Source of the DNA: Bolinopsis microptera
Lineage: Eukaryota > Ctenophora > Tentaculata > Lobata > Bolinopsidae
Direction of reading: 5' to 3'
DNA length: 64,000 nucleotides
Assembly (NCBI RefSeq): GCF_026151205.1
Contig: NC_087072.1
Span: 15,949,669 to 16,013,668 of the forward strand
Of the stretch, positions 1 through 15,200 are shown in pieces (position 1 is the first letter of the stretch; every line of letters starts with the position of its first letter). The notes under the pieces are model-generated. The model had not been told where the DNA came from. It searched no databases and worked only from the letters and a program-made list of their open reading frames with translations. The translations under genes were made by a program, and so were the position numbers.

Positions 1-966
1 ATAACATTGCATCTTTGATATGACTCATTGATATGAGCATTGAGCATCGAACTAATTGACCAATGACCGTTAAATAATGACAAAACAACTATATCGGTGC
101 TTTTTATACAAAGTTACAACGAATTCTTCATGTTATGCATCCTTGATACATGTTTCGTATCCAAATACGGCGGCGCGCGCTTCGCGCGCGAAAAGTGGCA
201 TGCAACGTATGTCAAATGCATCCTGGGTTTGGACAGGATATGACCCGTTTAAAATATTTCCATCGTGTTACATTACATAATTCTGAAACATATTATATTT
301 ACAATAAATTATGCAATCACAACATTATAATCAACAAAATAAATTTAATCGCAGAATCTCAGATACTAGTAATCATGAATTAAGCACAAAAAAAAACAAT
401 TAAACAAGCAATAAATGCCTATACATTCCCCTCATGTGATTAAAATGCAGGGCTTCGTGAGAGGAAATAGACTGAAGCTTATATATTTAGAACAAAATCA
501 GCAATTAAATTAAGTTATTATACATAGGCATTACTAAGTTTATCGATGTTTCAGTGTATAACTCCGCGTTTGTGTCCATGGTATACCAGGCTGTATGTGT
601 TTTCTACCGTACCCCCATCTACCCGAAATCAGAGTCCAGACTGTGTAGTTTAGGACCAATAATTTCCAGACCATGCTCCCTGGACCGATCTTCTGTCTTA
701 ATCCTAACCTTATAATTCCATAAACAAAAATCTCATTTGGAATGTTAGAGTGTCAAATGTCGAGGGGTGAAATGTTTGCCTCACACAATGCTGCAAAATT
801 TATGATACATAGCGAGCTGCTAACTTGTCCCATCTCGATTTCAGCCCGAGCATGCCACCATTTCGCCAACTATTCCTCTGGATGCAGCGATGTGGAAAAT
901 GTATCGTACATAAATGATTATATTAACAGTTAATTCTGTGATGTGTATTAAACCTGACCCTTTCAG
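1..966. other. 5' flank or intron upstream of first visible exon
   Basis: No coding exon could be supported here. The first visible exon at 967 enters in the middle of a codon (two bases must come from an earlier exon), so this stretch is most likely intron of the same + strand gene, with earlier exons outside the window. A short GC palindrome made of GCGCGC runs lies near 170-190. Confidence 0.5.
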
Positions 967-3900
967 TTTTGAAGACGATGAGCTGAATGATTCTGAGCTG
1001 GAAAATGTAGGAGCATCCTTTCTCTCCGACCCTGACGTAAGCATTTACAATATAATTTTATTCCATTTTTTTTTAAATGAACGAAATTGATTGATCAGAC
1101 TTCTTTCTTGTCAACTTGCAAACAAGATCTGCAAGCAAAATTTGTTACCTATTAACAATTGTGGGTAAAAATATTTCGGTGCTCCAACAAAAACAGTATA
1201 TGATAATGAGGAATGAGTATCTTTAATGACAATGTAATGTTCACGGACTCCCCTGAACAGCCATTATTACGAACATATTCGAATTTGTATACATACTTAT
1301 GTCTTATACTGAGTTATAGTCGTTGTCAAATGGCAAGACCACCTCGATAAATATTAAATCCCGATCCTCGAACGATCAAATATCGTAGTCATTTAGCTCT
1401 GCAAGGTTTGACAAGGTACTGCAGTACGTTACAGATAAAAGAGATGGACCACTTTACAGTAAGAGCGTGGATTAAGGTGCGACTCGGACTAATCTAGAAA
1501 TAAAACGCCTAGAAACGATAACGTCTCACTTAAAATGTGAACGGATGCTATTTAAAAGGCAGCGTCTGCAAAATTTGGGTCAAACCGATCACTCTACTTC
1601 AACTGCCCATAATCTAGATTTAAAGTAGTCCTAAATCATTGGATGAATTGTTGGCCCATTACCTGCAGCTATAATTATAAAGGAGAGCTCTATAAGTCAC
1701 ACGGCTGTCTGGGTTCGGCTGGACCTCTTATTGTAACTGTAAGTGCCGCTTGTGAGATCGCGATACTATTACTTGAGTAGTAAAAAACTGAGTTCATTTT
1801 ATTGGTCGGTTAGCCTTACCCCATTTTATAAAACTAAGCAGCCACTTAATAGTTGGCCACAGTTATTCGAAAAATCAACTAGTTTGGTGGATTTTGGGAC
1901 ACAAAACCTTGCAAAGTGTGCATTTAAATGCATTTGTTTATATGAAACGGAATGGGTTTCTTGTGATATTATGTAAATGAATAATGGAGTAACTTTATGG
2001 TCCCGCCACCATTCAACTTAAATTATTCTCTCATTATAAGATTATAAAAGATGTGCACTAAATGTTTATATTAATAGACCGATCTGCTATTCAGTATGTT
2101 CAAGCAACAACGCCCCACTTATACAAAGTTAGGATAGCTTTATCCAATCTTAAGTTCAAATTAATATCCCATGAAATATTTAAACTCAGAAATCTGCGAC
2201 TGTAAATTTGAAAAGGTGCCAATTTTCAACAATCTGATTCTGCCTTGATATGACCAGTGTTCACATACAGACATATCTAACCAGGCAGCTACAAATCAGT
2301 TGCCAAAAAATATGTTTTCGAATCCTGTGCTAGCAACCGTGAGGTTTTATAAATAATATATCAATATCTACAAAACAATATGCGCTACCTTACAATTTTA
2401 ATCCGAAACCCGAGTCTAGCTAACTTTTGAAGTTAAGACAAATTAGAAATAATTAAACACCCAACCATTGGTAGAATCTACTGAATTGTACTGAGCCCTC
2501 CAAATATGTCATTCTAACGAGAACTCCTGAGTAGATGAAGAGAGCGCTGCAACTGCAGATATCTGACGACAGTGACTCCGTTTTCGGTGAAAGTACGGCT
2601 GCAGGTGGCAGCCAATCGCGTTTTTCGGTGAGTTATAGCATGTTATCAAGACAATCAGTCAATATGGAATTGGAATGAACTTGATTATCATCGATTGTTG
2701 AGCATGGGCAAAAGTTTTACATTGAAACGAGACGCGTAAGTTGTTTTATAAAAGACCTGAGCTAATTCATTCGCGCGTTTCTGTGTTGAAAACTTATCTC
2801 TTTCATTGTTTAAATGGGGCAGTTTTTTATAATTCTCTGCATCTTATTTTTAGAGTATTTTATTCACAAACAGCGTTTAAAACGATGGGAAAACAGAAGA
2901 TTTGATCTCTGACATTATTTCTGCTGTGAATGTAGATGCTTAATGAACCTCAAATGTTTTGACAGCAGCATGATAGATGGCACAATATTGCGGCCAGGGT
3001 ATATAAAATTTAATACTAATTAAAACTGGAAAACGTGACGGCTGTCATGGATCGCAATACAATTAAGGAAGTTCAAGCCATAAATAGGAAAATTTGTGAT
3101 TAATCTTGAATCAAGATTAATGACAAATTCTTGAATCCTGATGGTTAGACTGCCTAGACTAGGAGATTTAATATCAAAATAAAGTGATCACGAGAACCTG
3201 CAGGACATGCGTCCTGAGCTGCAGTCATCCATATTAATATAAATTGCAATCATGTCGAGTTTTACTACTTATACTGGCGACGCACTCATCGGCCAGGTAG
3301 CGGCCAGGTAGCGCGGCCAGGTAGCGCAGTTGGTTAGCCAGCTTTGCAATCGTGAGGTTGCGGGTTCAAATCCCACTGCCTGCCTGGTCGTGGGGTGAGT
3401 GTCGTTGACATTCAGCTAAGGATCGTGAGTGGTCTATGCAGCCCCCCGGTCTACTCAGCCGAATACTCGAGAAATCGGGTGTGAGGGTTAAATGAGGAGC
3501 TGCACATTGCAGCAAAGTCTCGGGCGAAGAAAGTATGGTACACACTACCTTAACCGTCACTGGCTAAAAACAAATCCTTCGGTTTCCTGTAATTGGCTGG
3601 TTGCACTTGTGTAACAATATGGCTGTTGGAATACTCCGAAGTAAAATAAGTGTCTAGATTAAAAAAAAATCATAGTATATAGAGTATATATACTCATATT
3701 TGAGAGTTCTACACCGTTTGATAACTACAAGCACTGATTGGGATAAATTTTTTCATAGCTATGTTAGAGAGCGTTCACATATGACGTCAGCAGCCGAGGG
3801 GGGAGGGGGGTTTGGAAATGCTGACGGTTGATGACGGGGGGGGGGGGGGGAGGCGGGTCTGAGCCTTGCTGACGTCATATGTGAACGCTCCCTTAGAGCA

Positions 3901-6291
3901 GAGGAGAGGGCCGCATTTTGACGGTAGTTAGAGGGCCATTTAACTACTAAACTTATAGAAAACGGAATAACGGAGTTTCTAGGGGCTTAAAGTATTATTA
4001 TTACTTGTAGTATTTGTAGTATTAAACTATTTGAGCTCTGGTCATGTAAAACGAACGGCAGGGTGTACCTGGTGTTCTAACTGGGACAACTTTAGTGACG
4101 GAGAAGAATTATCGAATAGAATAAGAAATATAAAAGAGTTATAAATTAATATATTATGAATAAGATAAAACTTTCCGCGTAAAACGTTTTGACTTGATTA
4201 TAGACTCGCTCGAAGGAGTCTATAGATTATCGCTCGGGCTATCAAGGATTGCATTAGTTTAGGACTAAGACAAATTAGGCTATAAATTATAACCTCTAAC
4301 GCTTGTCAATTGGTATCCTCGAGATTAATAAGATAAGTCTCGAACTCAGAATCAGAGTTGATCTTGGTTCCACAAACGCGAGCTCTTCTGAGAAAGAACT
4401 GCTCCTGAATATAATGGGGGGCCGACAATATGAAAAGCAATAAGCAAGATGTTGACCACCGACCACGGTTCACACGTCGGAACACTAAACACGTGACTCT
4501 TCCAAATTACCTCTCTGGTCCAATCACGTCATTATATGTCAATAAAAAGGATTCTTAACACCTTAATTTAAGGTGAGTCATATTAATAAATATTGGGCAG
4601 ACCTCAGTAAGTGGTAGAGTGGTGGCATTGCATCAAAGATCTTTTAAAGAAAATTAAATGCGGCGAATATAATAGTAGAGGCTCTTACGGGCAAAAAGAC
4701 GTGTTTTCTGCTACGAGTTTAGAGACCTAACCGCTAATTGGACACAATAGTATGATGTCTAAGGATCGATAATATGTTAAGAAGTAAAAATTTGGCCTTA
4801 TTAGTCACGTGCTATACCAATGCGCGTTTTAAACTTTGACAGTCTATTACTCTAAGGCAAATAGAGTAATTATATTCATATTTTGTCAGCAATAAGATCA
4901 CATTATTTTCTATTTAGTGTGAAAATATGAGCTAGAACGGACATAATCTTGCTGAGTTATAGCTGTTTGAAATTTATGATGAACGCGCGGGTGCCAATTG
5001 ATAACAACTAAATGCTTTTGCGCGTAGTGCGCGTCGAAAATTTGGAAAAAACGCTTGCGGAGTGACAATATTCAAACTTCGATTAAGTATATGAAGTGGG
5101 TACTTCTCGGAAAGGAAAAATTTAGGCAAACACGATGTGACTATTTTTGGGTTGATTTAATACAACTGCAAAAAATTATTCAAACTTCAAGCAAAAAAAG
5201 TCAAATTTTTACTACTTTTTTGGATTTTTACCCCCAAAAAAATAGAGGGATTTTTCAAATTTTTATATCATCTTGTGCGGCTGTGTTTTAGCTATCTCCA
5301 TGCAAGTTTTGCCGACATGCCAACAGAATTAACTTGTTCAAAATATCAAAAAACATGGTTTTTTGGCTTATTTTTTGCCCAAAAATCGGTTTTTTGCAAT
5401 TTTACCCCCAAAAAGTCAGTCCAATCATCTTAAAACCACTTTAAATCGATTCTACGGTCAAAAATACGTCTAGTAAGGTGTATCTGGGGTCCCTAGCGTA
5501 TCGAGCAGACAATGCCCGTAAGAGCCTCTACTATAACAGTCAGCATGATAGCCAAAACGCTGGATAATGTGTCCTGCCCCTTATCAAATTATTGGTATTA
5601 TATCCTTTATCGTCTCCAAATTGCAGCTTCAAATTATTTGTTATATAGTAGTGTTGAGAGTATTAAATAAGTTTTAACACTTCTAATTTGAGAAACTGAC
5701 ATCACTAAGTTTATTCGGAAATTTTCAGGAAAGAAACTTCAAACTTGGTTTTACCGGGTTTTGCTCGTTAGTATGACTCAATTTAAGTTGAGTCAGTGAT
5801 TTTTAAGAAATTTAAATTCGGCGAATAATACAGGCAGCTTAGCAGTTAGCCACAATGCTGGATAAGTAATTACTTAGCCCCAACCCAAATAAAATCATCC
5901 TAATTTATCATTTGTCGTCTCGTACGTACAGTTTCAAAGATAATTTTGATGAGCAGATTATGGCCAGATTTTAGAAAAGTTAAACCCTTGTGTTCTACAC
6001 CCTCGTGTCTACTGCTCTCGTGACACCCGCCCTAGTACCCTATATCAGTTATATATCCGCCGTATCGGCTAAATATGCACTAAAATAAAAATTAATCGTG
6101 ACTTATAACTCAATAACCCTCAGAACCCAGTCGAGTCAGACGGTGGCAGAGAGTCCGAGTTGGCCCCGAACACACCTCCCTCCCAATCATCTGATCTTGA
6201 CGACTTCGAGCGGTTTAAACGTGAACTGGAAATGAGCATGCCAATTCCTTCTCCTGGACTGAGCGATACGGACAGACTCAATTTGGAGATA
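967..6291 (+). CDS. Acidic N-terminal exons 1-3 of the unrecognised gene
   Basis: Exon 967-1036 (enters phase 2, leaves phase 0) reads as an acidic peptide ending SFLSDPD. Exon 2559-2627 begins [12 protein letters not shown], phase 0 both ends; an alternative in-frame acceptor at 2534 would add MKRALQLQ. Exon 6124-6291 carries [16 protein letters not shown] and [14 protein letters not shown], phase 0 both ends. The alternation of Ser/Asp clusters looks like disordered, phosphorylatable sequence. The DDFERF stretch weakly recalls the DxxDF start of the shared module in the giant exons, but the match does not extend far enough to claim homology. Confidence 0.7.
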
Positions 6292-9200
6292 GTAAGTGGG
6301 ATCGATGTGGTAAGATTATATTGTGGGGTTGGGAATGGGGAGGGGTTCCAACTGGTTACTTGGTTCTTTCAGGAAAACATTAAATTAATCGTTTAACCAG
6401 TTGATTGTTGCCCACAATGACTATTCTGTTCGCATTGTATCAGATAATCGATGTACATTTTCGATAACAATCCTTTAGCAGACCATAAAATGTCGTCGGG
6501 TATTATATGCCATAAATTCGATTTGATGTCTTGTTCAAACAATTGGCCAATATTTTGGTCAATCTAAAACAATTGTGACAGTATATATAGGCCATTAAGC
6601 AAATCACCGGCTGTAAATCGTCCTTGTTATGGATTTTGCTTTGCAATGAAATGCCAACATTCATATAAGGATAACAATTTACGTAATACGTTGTCATAGC
6701 TAAAACTTTTCAATCTGCAAAACTTTGAAATGCGTTAACAAAATCTCAAGAATAAAACGTTCAAACACGAAAAACTACTCACTAAAATGAACCCAAAGTC
6801 GAAAAATGTTTGAGTTGGTATTAAAAAATGGCTCCGTGATGAATAGCGTGAGCACGAACATTTTTAAGCTGCTGGCGTTCTGTTGTGCGCTTCACGTCAC
6901 CGTACGACTCGTTGAACTTTGAAACGATCACAGTCATGGGAAGGGCTAAAATGACAATGCCAAGCACAACTGCTATGCTCCCTATAAGCCTCCCTGAAGT
7001 AGTGATCAGACATTGTTAGATTTATTTGTTACATGGGTCATTTGTTCAAACAACTAATCTAAAAGTAAATGATAAAGTGGTAAGATGTATTATAACAGAT
7101 CAGCACACTCATTTTTTGTGAGTATTAGGTTCTCTGAAGTAAATAAGTAGTAATATTGCTTACCGATAGTGCTTTTAGGTGCCAGATCTCCGTACCCCAC
7201 TGTTGTGACTGTCACGATCGCCCACCAACATCCTGGCATTGATTGGAGTCATTTATTTTTCGGGCACGGGTGTCAATGTCATTTGTCAAGCAGATTAATT
7301 TGTAATTTACGCATTTATATTCTATATAGCTATCCAGTGAATTTAATGTCACATTTCACAAAATGTGACATTAAGTCAGTGAATTCAATTAAGGACAATT
7401 ATAACTAACCGAGTGGTATTGAGTTGTATCCAGAGTCGTATCCCATTTCCGAGTAATAGAGCAAGGTTCCGAACAGAAGGACGAAGACCATGATGAGCAT
7501 GGCGAGCATGGCAAATTCCTTGGAGGCACTATGAACCACTCTTATGACCACCAGTAATTCCTTCGAGTGTCTGGCAAATCTGAAGATTCTGACCACTCTG
7601 CTGGTTCTGCAAATCCTCAGGACGACAAATTTTCCTCCGGCTGAGCTTCCACTCGATGTCATCATTGCTATGAGCTCCATGTAAAATGGCAGGATCGCCA
7701 TAAAGTCTAGAAAATTTAGCGGGCTTTTGAAAAACAACCATGGTTTTGGCCATGAAACAAGTTTAAGGAGAAAGTCTACTGTGAAGAAGCCGTTAACGAG
7801 AATTTCTATGCCGTAGAGAACGTAGTAAACGTTTGATATTTTCGGACTTTCAAAGTACACAGTAGCTGATGGCACGGATTCTGCTACCAACATGATGATT
7901 GATACAACTATCGCTGCCATGTCCGCGAAGGACCAGTATAGTGCAGCTTTCGAGTACTGAGGTTCCATGAGAAAGGTATGAAGTTTTTCTCTTATTGTCA
8001 GTTTTACTTCAATTACTTCTTCTGCATTTGGGTCTTCTACTTCCAATAAAGCCACGACATCAATCTTAAAGAAGTCCATTTCTTCGTTCATCAAATCAGG
8101 GTCAACGTTTGTTGGCGCTCTGAAAATGCCACGAGACTGATAGAAAAAGAGAATAGAATTGAAAACACCTCGGTGACGGTTGAAGTAGTAAAGTCCGGTC
8201 TCCTCATTCCAAAACTCCTCGATCTCATCTGATCCCAACAAAGTGTCAGGGAAGAAAGTGAGGGTTTTACGAAGTGTAACGTACACTTTCCCACTGACAC
8301 TTAGCTTCACAATAGAATAGGGTTTCCAACGCTCTGCCTTCTTCGTGTCAAGCTCATAATTCATTTCTGAGACCGGAGGAGACTTCCCGTTAGGAACTTC
8401 CACTAGTGCAGTCTTGTTGTTCCCGTTGGAGCAATTAGCACACACCATCTCAGAGAGCAGTTCAGAGGAAGACTTCTGAATCCCTTCCCTCAGAAGACGA
8501 AATTCGTCACCTGGAGTAGAATTAGCGTCAAAGAGAAAGTACATACAAGTTCAGAGCCTGGCTGCAGCAGGTGGCCGTGTAGCAGCTGCTGCTGGTAAGC
8601 AAGGGGGGTAATTAGACGGTGCCTTGCTGTCAAGTCACAACAATCAGATCGCAAATAATCAACAAGCAGTACACATACTCACTTGAAGCCAGCGGTCGAC
8701 GACAGTTTGATGCCAGTCCTTGGCTTATACAACACCACACTCGATAATGAAGCTGAGCGATGGAACACTGTACACTTGCTATAATGGAGCATTACCCAAT
8801 GGATGACACGTTCTACCAACGCGACGATGGATCGGTCAGTGTCTTGTGATATTGCTATGCCAATCGCCAAGAAACAATCATTATTATTAAAGTTGAATGA
8901 TGAACCGTGAACGTTTATCGATATTTAATCAAAATGTTACATCTTTACATAATATAGCTGTTGATGTGAGTGTCAAGAGAATAAACTTGTTGGTCAGACT
9001 TGTGCAGTGCAACGTTACAATATCAGCACAGTTTAAAAAACCAATAATGAAATATCGGTTTTCTTTTTCAAACTACCAGCTTGCTCGAAGTTAACTATGA
9101 ACTATCAAGACATGTCCCATTTGTTGATATAAAACTTAGAACTTGGCTAAACGGTATATGCTGCATAGGTTAATAGATTAAAGCCCTTAGGAAGTGTACG

Positions 9201-12200
9201 GACCTTAAACAGTTCCTCCGTAAGGATTTTTTAGCCGCTTTCGGATCTTACAGGTTGCATAGCTACGATTTTGTATTCCACTCATCGATATCGGAATACC
9301 ACAGAATTCAAATTTCCCATCGAACATTGGAGCATGTACCTGATTACCTAACCAACTATAATATATAATAATATATAATAATATATATAATATAACTAAC
9401 CAACTAACTACCTACTTTCTACCTTCCCACTAGATTGTAGCTCTGCCAATGCCACGAAATAACAGTAACTAACTATACTTATAGACTATAGTGGAGAGCT
9501 GCACATGGCCTTGCAATAGCTGCAATTGTGCTGCAGCCTCTGAATGAGCATGTTCTGCAGACTGCAATACAATATGTTGACCGTCTGTCGTCTTTTAGAA
9601 TCATTCGGTTGGTCTGTAATTGGGCAGGAAAATATAACTATCGTGTGCCTGTTGGACAGCATTTAACTTAAGTAAAATTAGCTTCTGAAAATAACAAAGG
9701 CAGTAATATAATAATATTACAGAGATTAAACATGGTCTCAAGTAAGTGTAACCAATTTACCTAGCAACTGGAGCCCACAATCATCTTCGTTCCTCCCAGA
9801 TCCCGCAGAGTAAATGGACTTTTCATAGAAACCTAAACGAACAAATTTCGTTACTACGGAAAGAGCAAGTATATTATTGAATAATGATTTGGCGAATACG
9901 TTATGGACATTTATAAAGACAAGGATAAGCAATAGACGAGTTGACTGGTAAATTGATTAACTACAAACGATAAACTTAGTGGAAGGTTTATACCGAAACG
10001 GCAATTGTGAAACCATAGAAGAGCCGTCAAAATGCCGTTAAATGACCATAAAGCTGCAAATGGAACGAAACCAGCACTAAACCCGAAACCGATGGTAATG
10101 CGGTTACAAATTCCCGTTTTTTCTCTTAGCAACACGTACAATAAAATTTCTCGCTCTCTGTTACTGTACTAATTATAACAGTTGCGCTGTCACGCAGATC
10201 ACTAAACTTATAGTTGGCAGCTCAAAAGTTTATAATGTATATATATTTATAAAGTTTAACTATATATATCGTGACTGCCAACAACCATGAGGAATGCAGG
10301 CTGATCATTCACTATTCACTATCCCGCCTAGCCCCTTGGCCGTCAAACTTTAAAATATTTGAGACAAGATGGCTTCGATGTTAAGTTGGACCCTGAATAA
10401 TAAGGTATGAATATTTTCCTCAGACGAATTGTAATAGTAATACCTGACAATTTTATATCTAATCCTGACTTTGGATGAGCCCAAAGTGAAGTTAAAACCC
10501 AACGTCATTAAAGGTTTACTAAAAATAACCAGGGTTTACTAATCAGCGATCCAATAAAAGCTGACCTAATATTATACTTATGCTGTGTGAGTGTGTAGGC
10601 TTATAGATTTGCGTAAAGCTAAGGTCATAGTTAATTCGTCATTAGTACTGTTCGAGGGGTGATTAACTATGGTTTATATGCCATAATTGTTGGTGTTCCA
10701 GTACAATGTACATAACTGGTTCATTTTATCTAACACGATCCATAGTCCGAATAAACGCTATACTATTGATACAAGGAACCGTACTGCTAATAACGAAGAA
10801 GCCTGCATCACTTTGTGCATCAGTGTGCTTTCATGAGTATTATCAATATATAAAAATGTAGATTATTGACGTCTCGTATTTTTGACCGTTTAACTTTATA
10901 AAAAAATAGAAAAAGGGAGAAATTCTTGTTCCTCCTTACCTACTACAGTAATTAATAAACTTGCCGTCAAGAGAAAAAAGGGATTTGTAACTGTATTGAT
11001 CAACGGAAATGAAATCCCAATCAATATTGAAACATATAGCTACAATATACCAAACAGCACCAGTAACCTTAACAAAATCCTTCCTACCGATTTGAGCAGA
11101 GTTAGAATTCTCCTTGAAGGTTGTATCTCTGATACTGTCGAGTCCGTTTAAACTGTTGGTGATATTTCTACCCTTGAGGCTTTCCTTTATGGTTTCCTTA
11201 AAACTGTCCCTGAGACTGTAGTAACCCTTGTCTTCACTTATAAACTCACTGTCAATGTCAGGGTCACTGAAGAAGTCAGACAACAATGTATCGTCCTCGT
11301 CCATATTCTGAAATGTCAAGATTGGGCTGGAAGATGCAGTATCATCACAGAAAAAGCAATCATAATAATAAAACAGCAAACAAAAAGAAGCATAAAATGT
11401 CTCAGCTGAAAAACGAAGGGACTCCGAAAGTTACCGATTGAGTCATGTAATTAGTTTGGTACCTGGTCGTTGAGCTGAAGTCTTATGTTCGATCGTTTTT
11501 CGTCAGGATAAGAGGCTGAATCCGGCATTATTGAGACGGAACCTTTTATAGCTCTATCCTTTAAACAATTCTAAAGTTAATGGAATCGTTAAAACAAGCA
11601 AATAAACTATCACAAGTCGGAGGACGAAAATAATAAATAAATAAATGAAGAGGCTCTATGATTATGGTGTTGAATTAATTTGATTTTAATTTGATTTGAT
11701 TGTCTCATACGTCAGAGAATGATTGACTTTCGATCTCTACTTTCTGTCGACAGGAATGCTTTAACGGATTTTTTTCTGACGAATATTGCCGGCGTTAATT
11801 TAAATGTAATTTTGATGCATTTTTGGTTTAACTTTAATGGACGCAGTGAAGAGAATGCATAACCAAGTACTGAACTTTACTGATGTCTTATACACAAGAG
11901 AAAACATTAACCTACGCCCTACTGGCTTAGAATAAATGAAATAAAATATTAGCAAAGATCACTCGTCAATATGTCCAGAAGCCAGTCCAATTACTATACT
12001 AGATGCCTACATTTATTACTGGATACTTACATTAATTAACATAGCTTGAATAGCAACATAATTGCTGCTGAAATGTCGCGATTTTAAATTTTAGAAAATT
12101 ACATTTTAGGAGTGAGGGTTATTTTGTTTTTCCTTCAGATATTTTTTCGTTAATATACTGCACACCGAGCTACCGAGCAAGCGTTAAAATTTGATAAAGC

Positions 12201-15200
12201 CTTAAAGGCGGTATTTTTTGTCAGACTTTTTTTCATGAGATTATAGATATGCAATTTCAAAACAAATAACTTAAATATTTTATCTTTATATTGCTTACTT
12301 TTAACGCTTTAATCAATCAAAATATTTCTGCCAGGACCCCTCAAACTCGGCGCGAACCAAGCGTGGAACCGGATCAGACTCGGACAGAAAGAAACTGACG
12401 GGGGTCGAAAAAAAACTTCAAAAGAAATCACTAGGCGGCAAACCACCGACTGGAAACAACCTAAGTGAGTATTGGCGTCAACATGAGTCATGTAATAATA
12501 GCTTAATTTGGATTTTGAAAGGGCGTACCCTACGCTACAGTCTTTGATACGAGCTGTTTTCTCTCCTGAATAAACCGGCATGTTGGTTGTAAATTGAGTG
12601 ATTTGCTCATTACCGTCTTATTCACTAATTATCGTCTCAAGTTCATGGCACTAACTGACTCTTACGTGATAAAATAAAGACTCGGTTTGTTATTCTTGCT
12701 AACAAGTAGCTCTATATACCCTGTTCGGCAGTACCAAGGCAACAGAACAATAACAAAACGTGTGAAGCAGAATTATATTATTGGATAAGATTAGTTAGAT
12801 TAGGTTACCCGTTAACCGGAATCAGATCCTGTAAAACTGGTAGCTTTAATATCGGTCCAAAGAAGAAAAACAAAAAGTTACACAGATCTAAAACTAACGA
12901 GCGGAACTAAATATGCGTCAGTCATGACTGACAAATGTTTCTAAGTGGCTCAGACCGGGCTGGCACAAAGGGTCTCCTACATCCTCGTCTGAACTAATGG
13001 ATTAATCGGACGGAATGAATTTCCTCCAGGGTTTGGTCCGTATCTCCAGTACAGTTATGCTATCCTGTCAGAGAATATATGTAACATGCTAAATAGGTAA
13101 TTAACCTTACTTAAGCTTAATTCTTGGCTCAAATTTGGTGAAAGCGGGCTTTTATGTTGCAAGGCCTGTATATTATGCCAAGATTTTAAATCCTGCTTGA
13201 TAAGAATGTACTAATTAAAGTACATAATTGTATAAGAACTTAAACTTTACGGAAGCTGCATGAACCACAGAAACTTCTGTCTCTGAGAAATGAGAAATCA
13301 GCTGATTCAGAACTGTAATGAGAATTGACGTTGGAACAGGAAATTGCATTGAAGTTATCGATAACCGATTTCGGGAGCAGTGATGCACGCCGGTTCATTT
13401 TTCGCCAACCGGCGGCGGCGTGCCCAAAATGGCCCGGCGTGGCGGCGTTCGGTGGCGTGGAACATAATTTTGTCAAAATTTAGGTTTGAATTTCCAGGCC
13501 CACAAAAATTGTGGCGTACGTGCGTGCATGAAATAATGATGTAATAAGTGTGGTTTTTACAATTATATTTGGTGGTTTTTACAATTATATTTAAGAAAAA
13601 TCAAATTCTTAACATTGTCGTTGGACAATTTGGATCTCCTAGAGTTCAAAATCAACCCCGACTGGCTCCATACTCTTTCTATTTCCTTTCACGCCACGCC
13701 GACTTGAGAGGTATCGGCGTGGCGGCGTGTGAAAATGTGCCGGCGCGGCGGCGTCCGGCGGCGGCGTGCATCACTGGTCGGGAGGAAAGTTCAGAATTCG
13801 AGACTGTGTTTATTGTGGGCAATTACCTTCTCAGTTAACTCATTAGGCAATATGAATACAAACAGACGTTTAACAGTATAACTGATACTAAGGTACTATA
13901 TCCATATACTATATTATATAGTAAAAGATCGACCTATTATATAATTGGTTTCAAACATCTCGCATCAGACAGCCAGAAGTAGACTTATTTGTTATGAACC
14001 TACAATCACAAAAGTCAGAACATGATTTCCAACTAACTATGGTTGTATCTAAGATAAAATTACTAGATTCGAGGAGCAAGATCAAAGTTTAGTTATAATT
14101 TCACTAGTAAAACATTGGTAGCTGCCCAAACTATGAAAGGAATTGGAGCTGGACAATTACTAGTATGAGGTAACACTAACTAATTATAATTAGTGTTACC
14201 TCGTCGATTTAGGATCGATTAATGAAATATTGATGTCGTAGTCATCAATAGTCATAAAGTTGGCGATTATAGACTTTGAGGGGCTCGGAGTAGATCCTTT
14301 GTAGGGTCCGGCAACGAAAGGTCTCACACTGTACCATAAAATAGCTGTTGTATCAGGTCCTACTGCCCCACGATAAGATGATATTACTATGCATAGATCA
14401 CTATGTCTATAGTACAGCACGTGCTACGCTGATCTCAAGTTAGAAACCAGGGTCACATCCAGTAATTGTATGATTACGTCATGGGCTTAATGGTTCGCGA
14501 ACCCATAAGATTAAGTTTGTTCTATAGGGTCTTTAAGAGGGTATTTAGATTTAAGTATGATTACCCAGCGCCAACTATAATACAGTGTGGCCCTGTAAGG
14601 CCTTAAATATTAAACGGCGTTAAATACGTTGAATAGTTATCTTTGATCAACGTATTCGTGTTGATTACCCTATTCAAAATTTGGACTGTCGGGCTCTTTT
14701 AGCTGATAACATACAACTAACAAAGGAAACGGGCAAACAAGAAAATAAGAACAACTAATTTCTGTAGAATTTACATTTTAACTCGTCTTCAGAGTCTAAA
14801 ATACCGGTATACTCCCCTTCAATATCTTACGGTAAGCTTTGTGAGGATACAATCGTTACATTTGGGAAATTTGCATGCGCTGGTTATTGTCGTTTGATCA
14901 CGAAAAAAGTTCAACCGAATAAAATGGCACAATGCGATTGTCACTATAACTAACTATAAGAATAAATGGTTTTAAATTGATCCATAAAGTGTTGTACTTG
15001 AAAGTCTTTATCGCTGGCATGGTTTTTGTGTAAGCATGATTAGTTTTAAGGTCGTAACTGAGATTAGAATTATCTTCTCCGCCCTATATAATATACAATA
15101 AATGATGCCTATCATCGTCAGTAGGATAAAAATCACACATTAAATCCCGTCTAATATTAATAAGTTTTACATGGAACTATTCCACTTTTCGAGTTATTAA

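Noticed and set aside
3313-3387. tRNA gene
   Set aside because: A and B boxes are intact but the acceptor stem does not pair and a SINE-like body with an A-rich end follows; treated as SINE.
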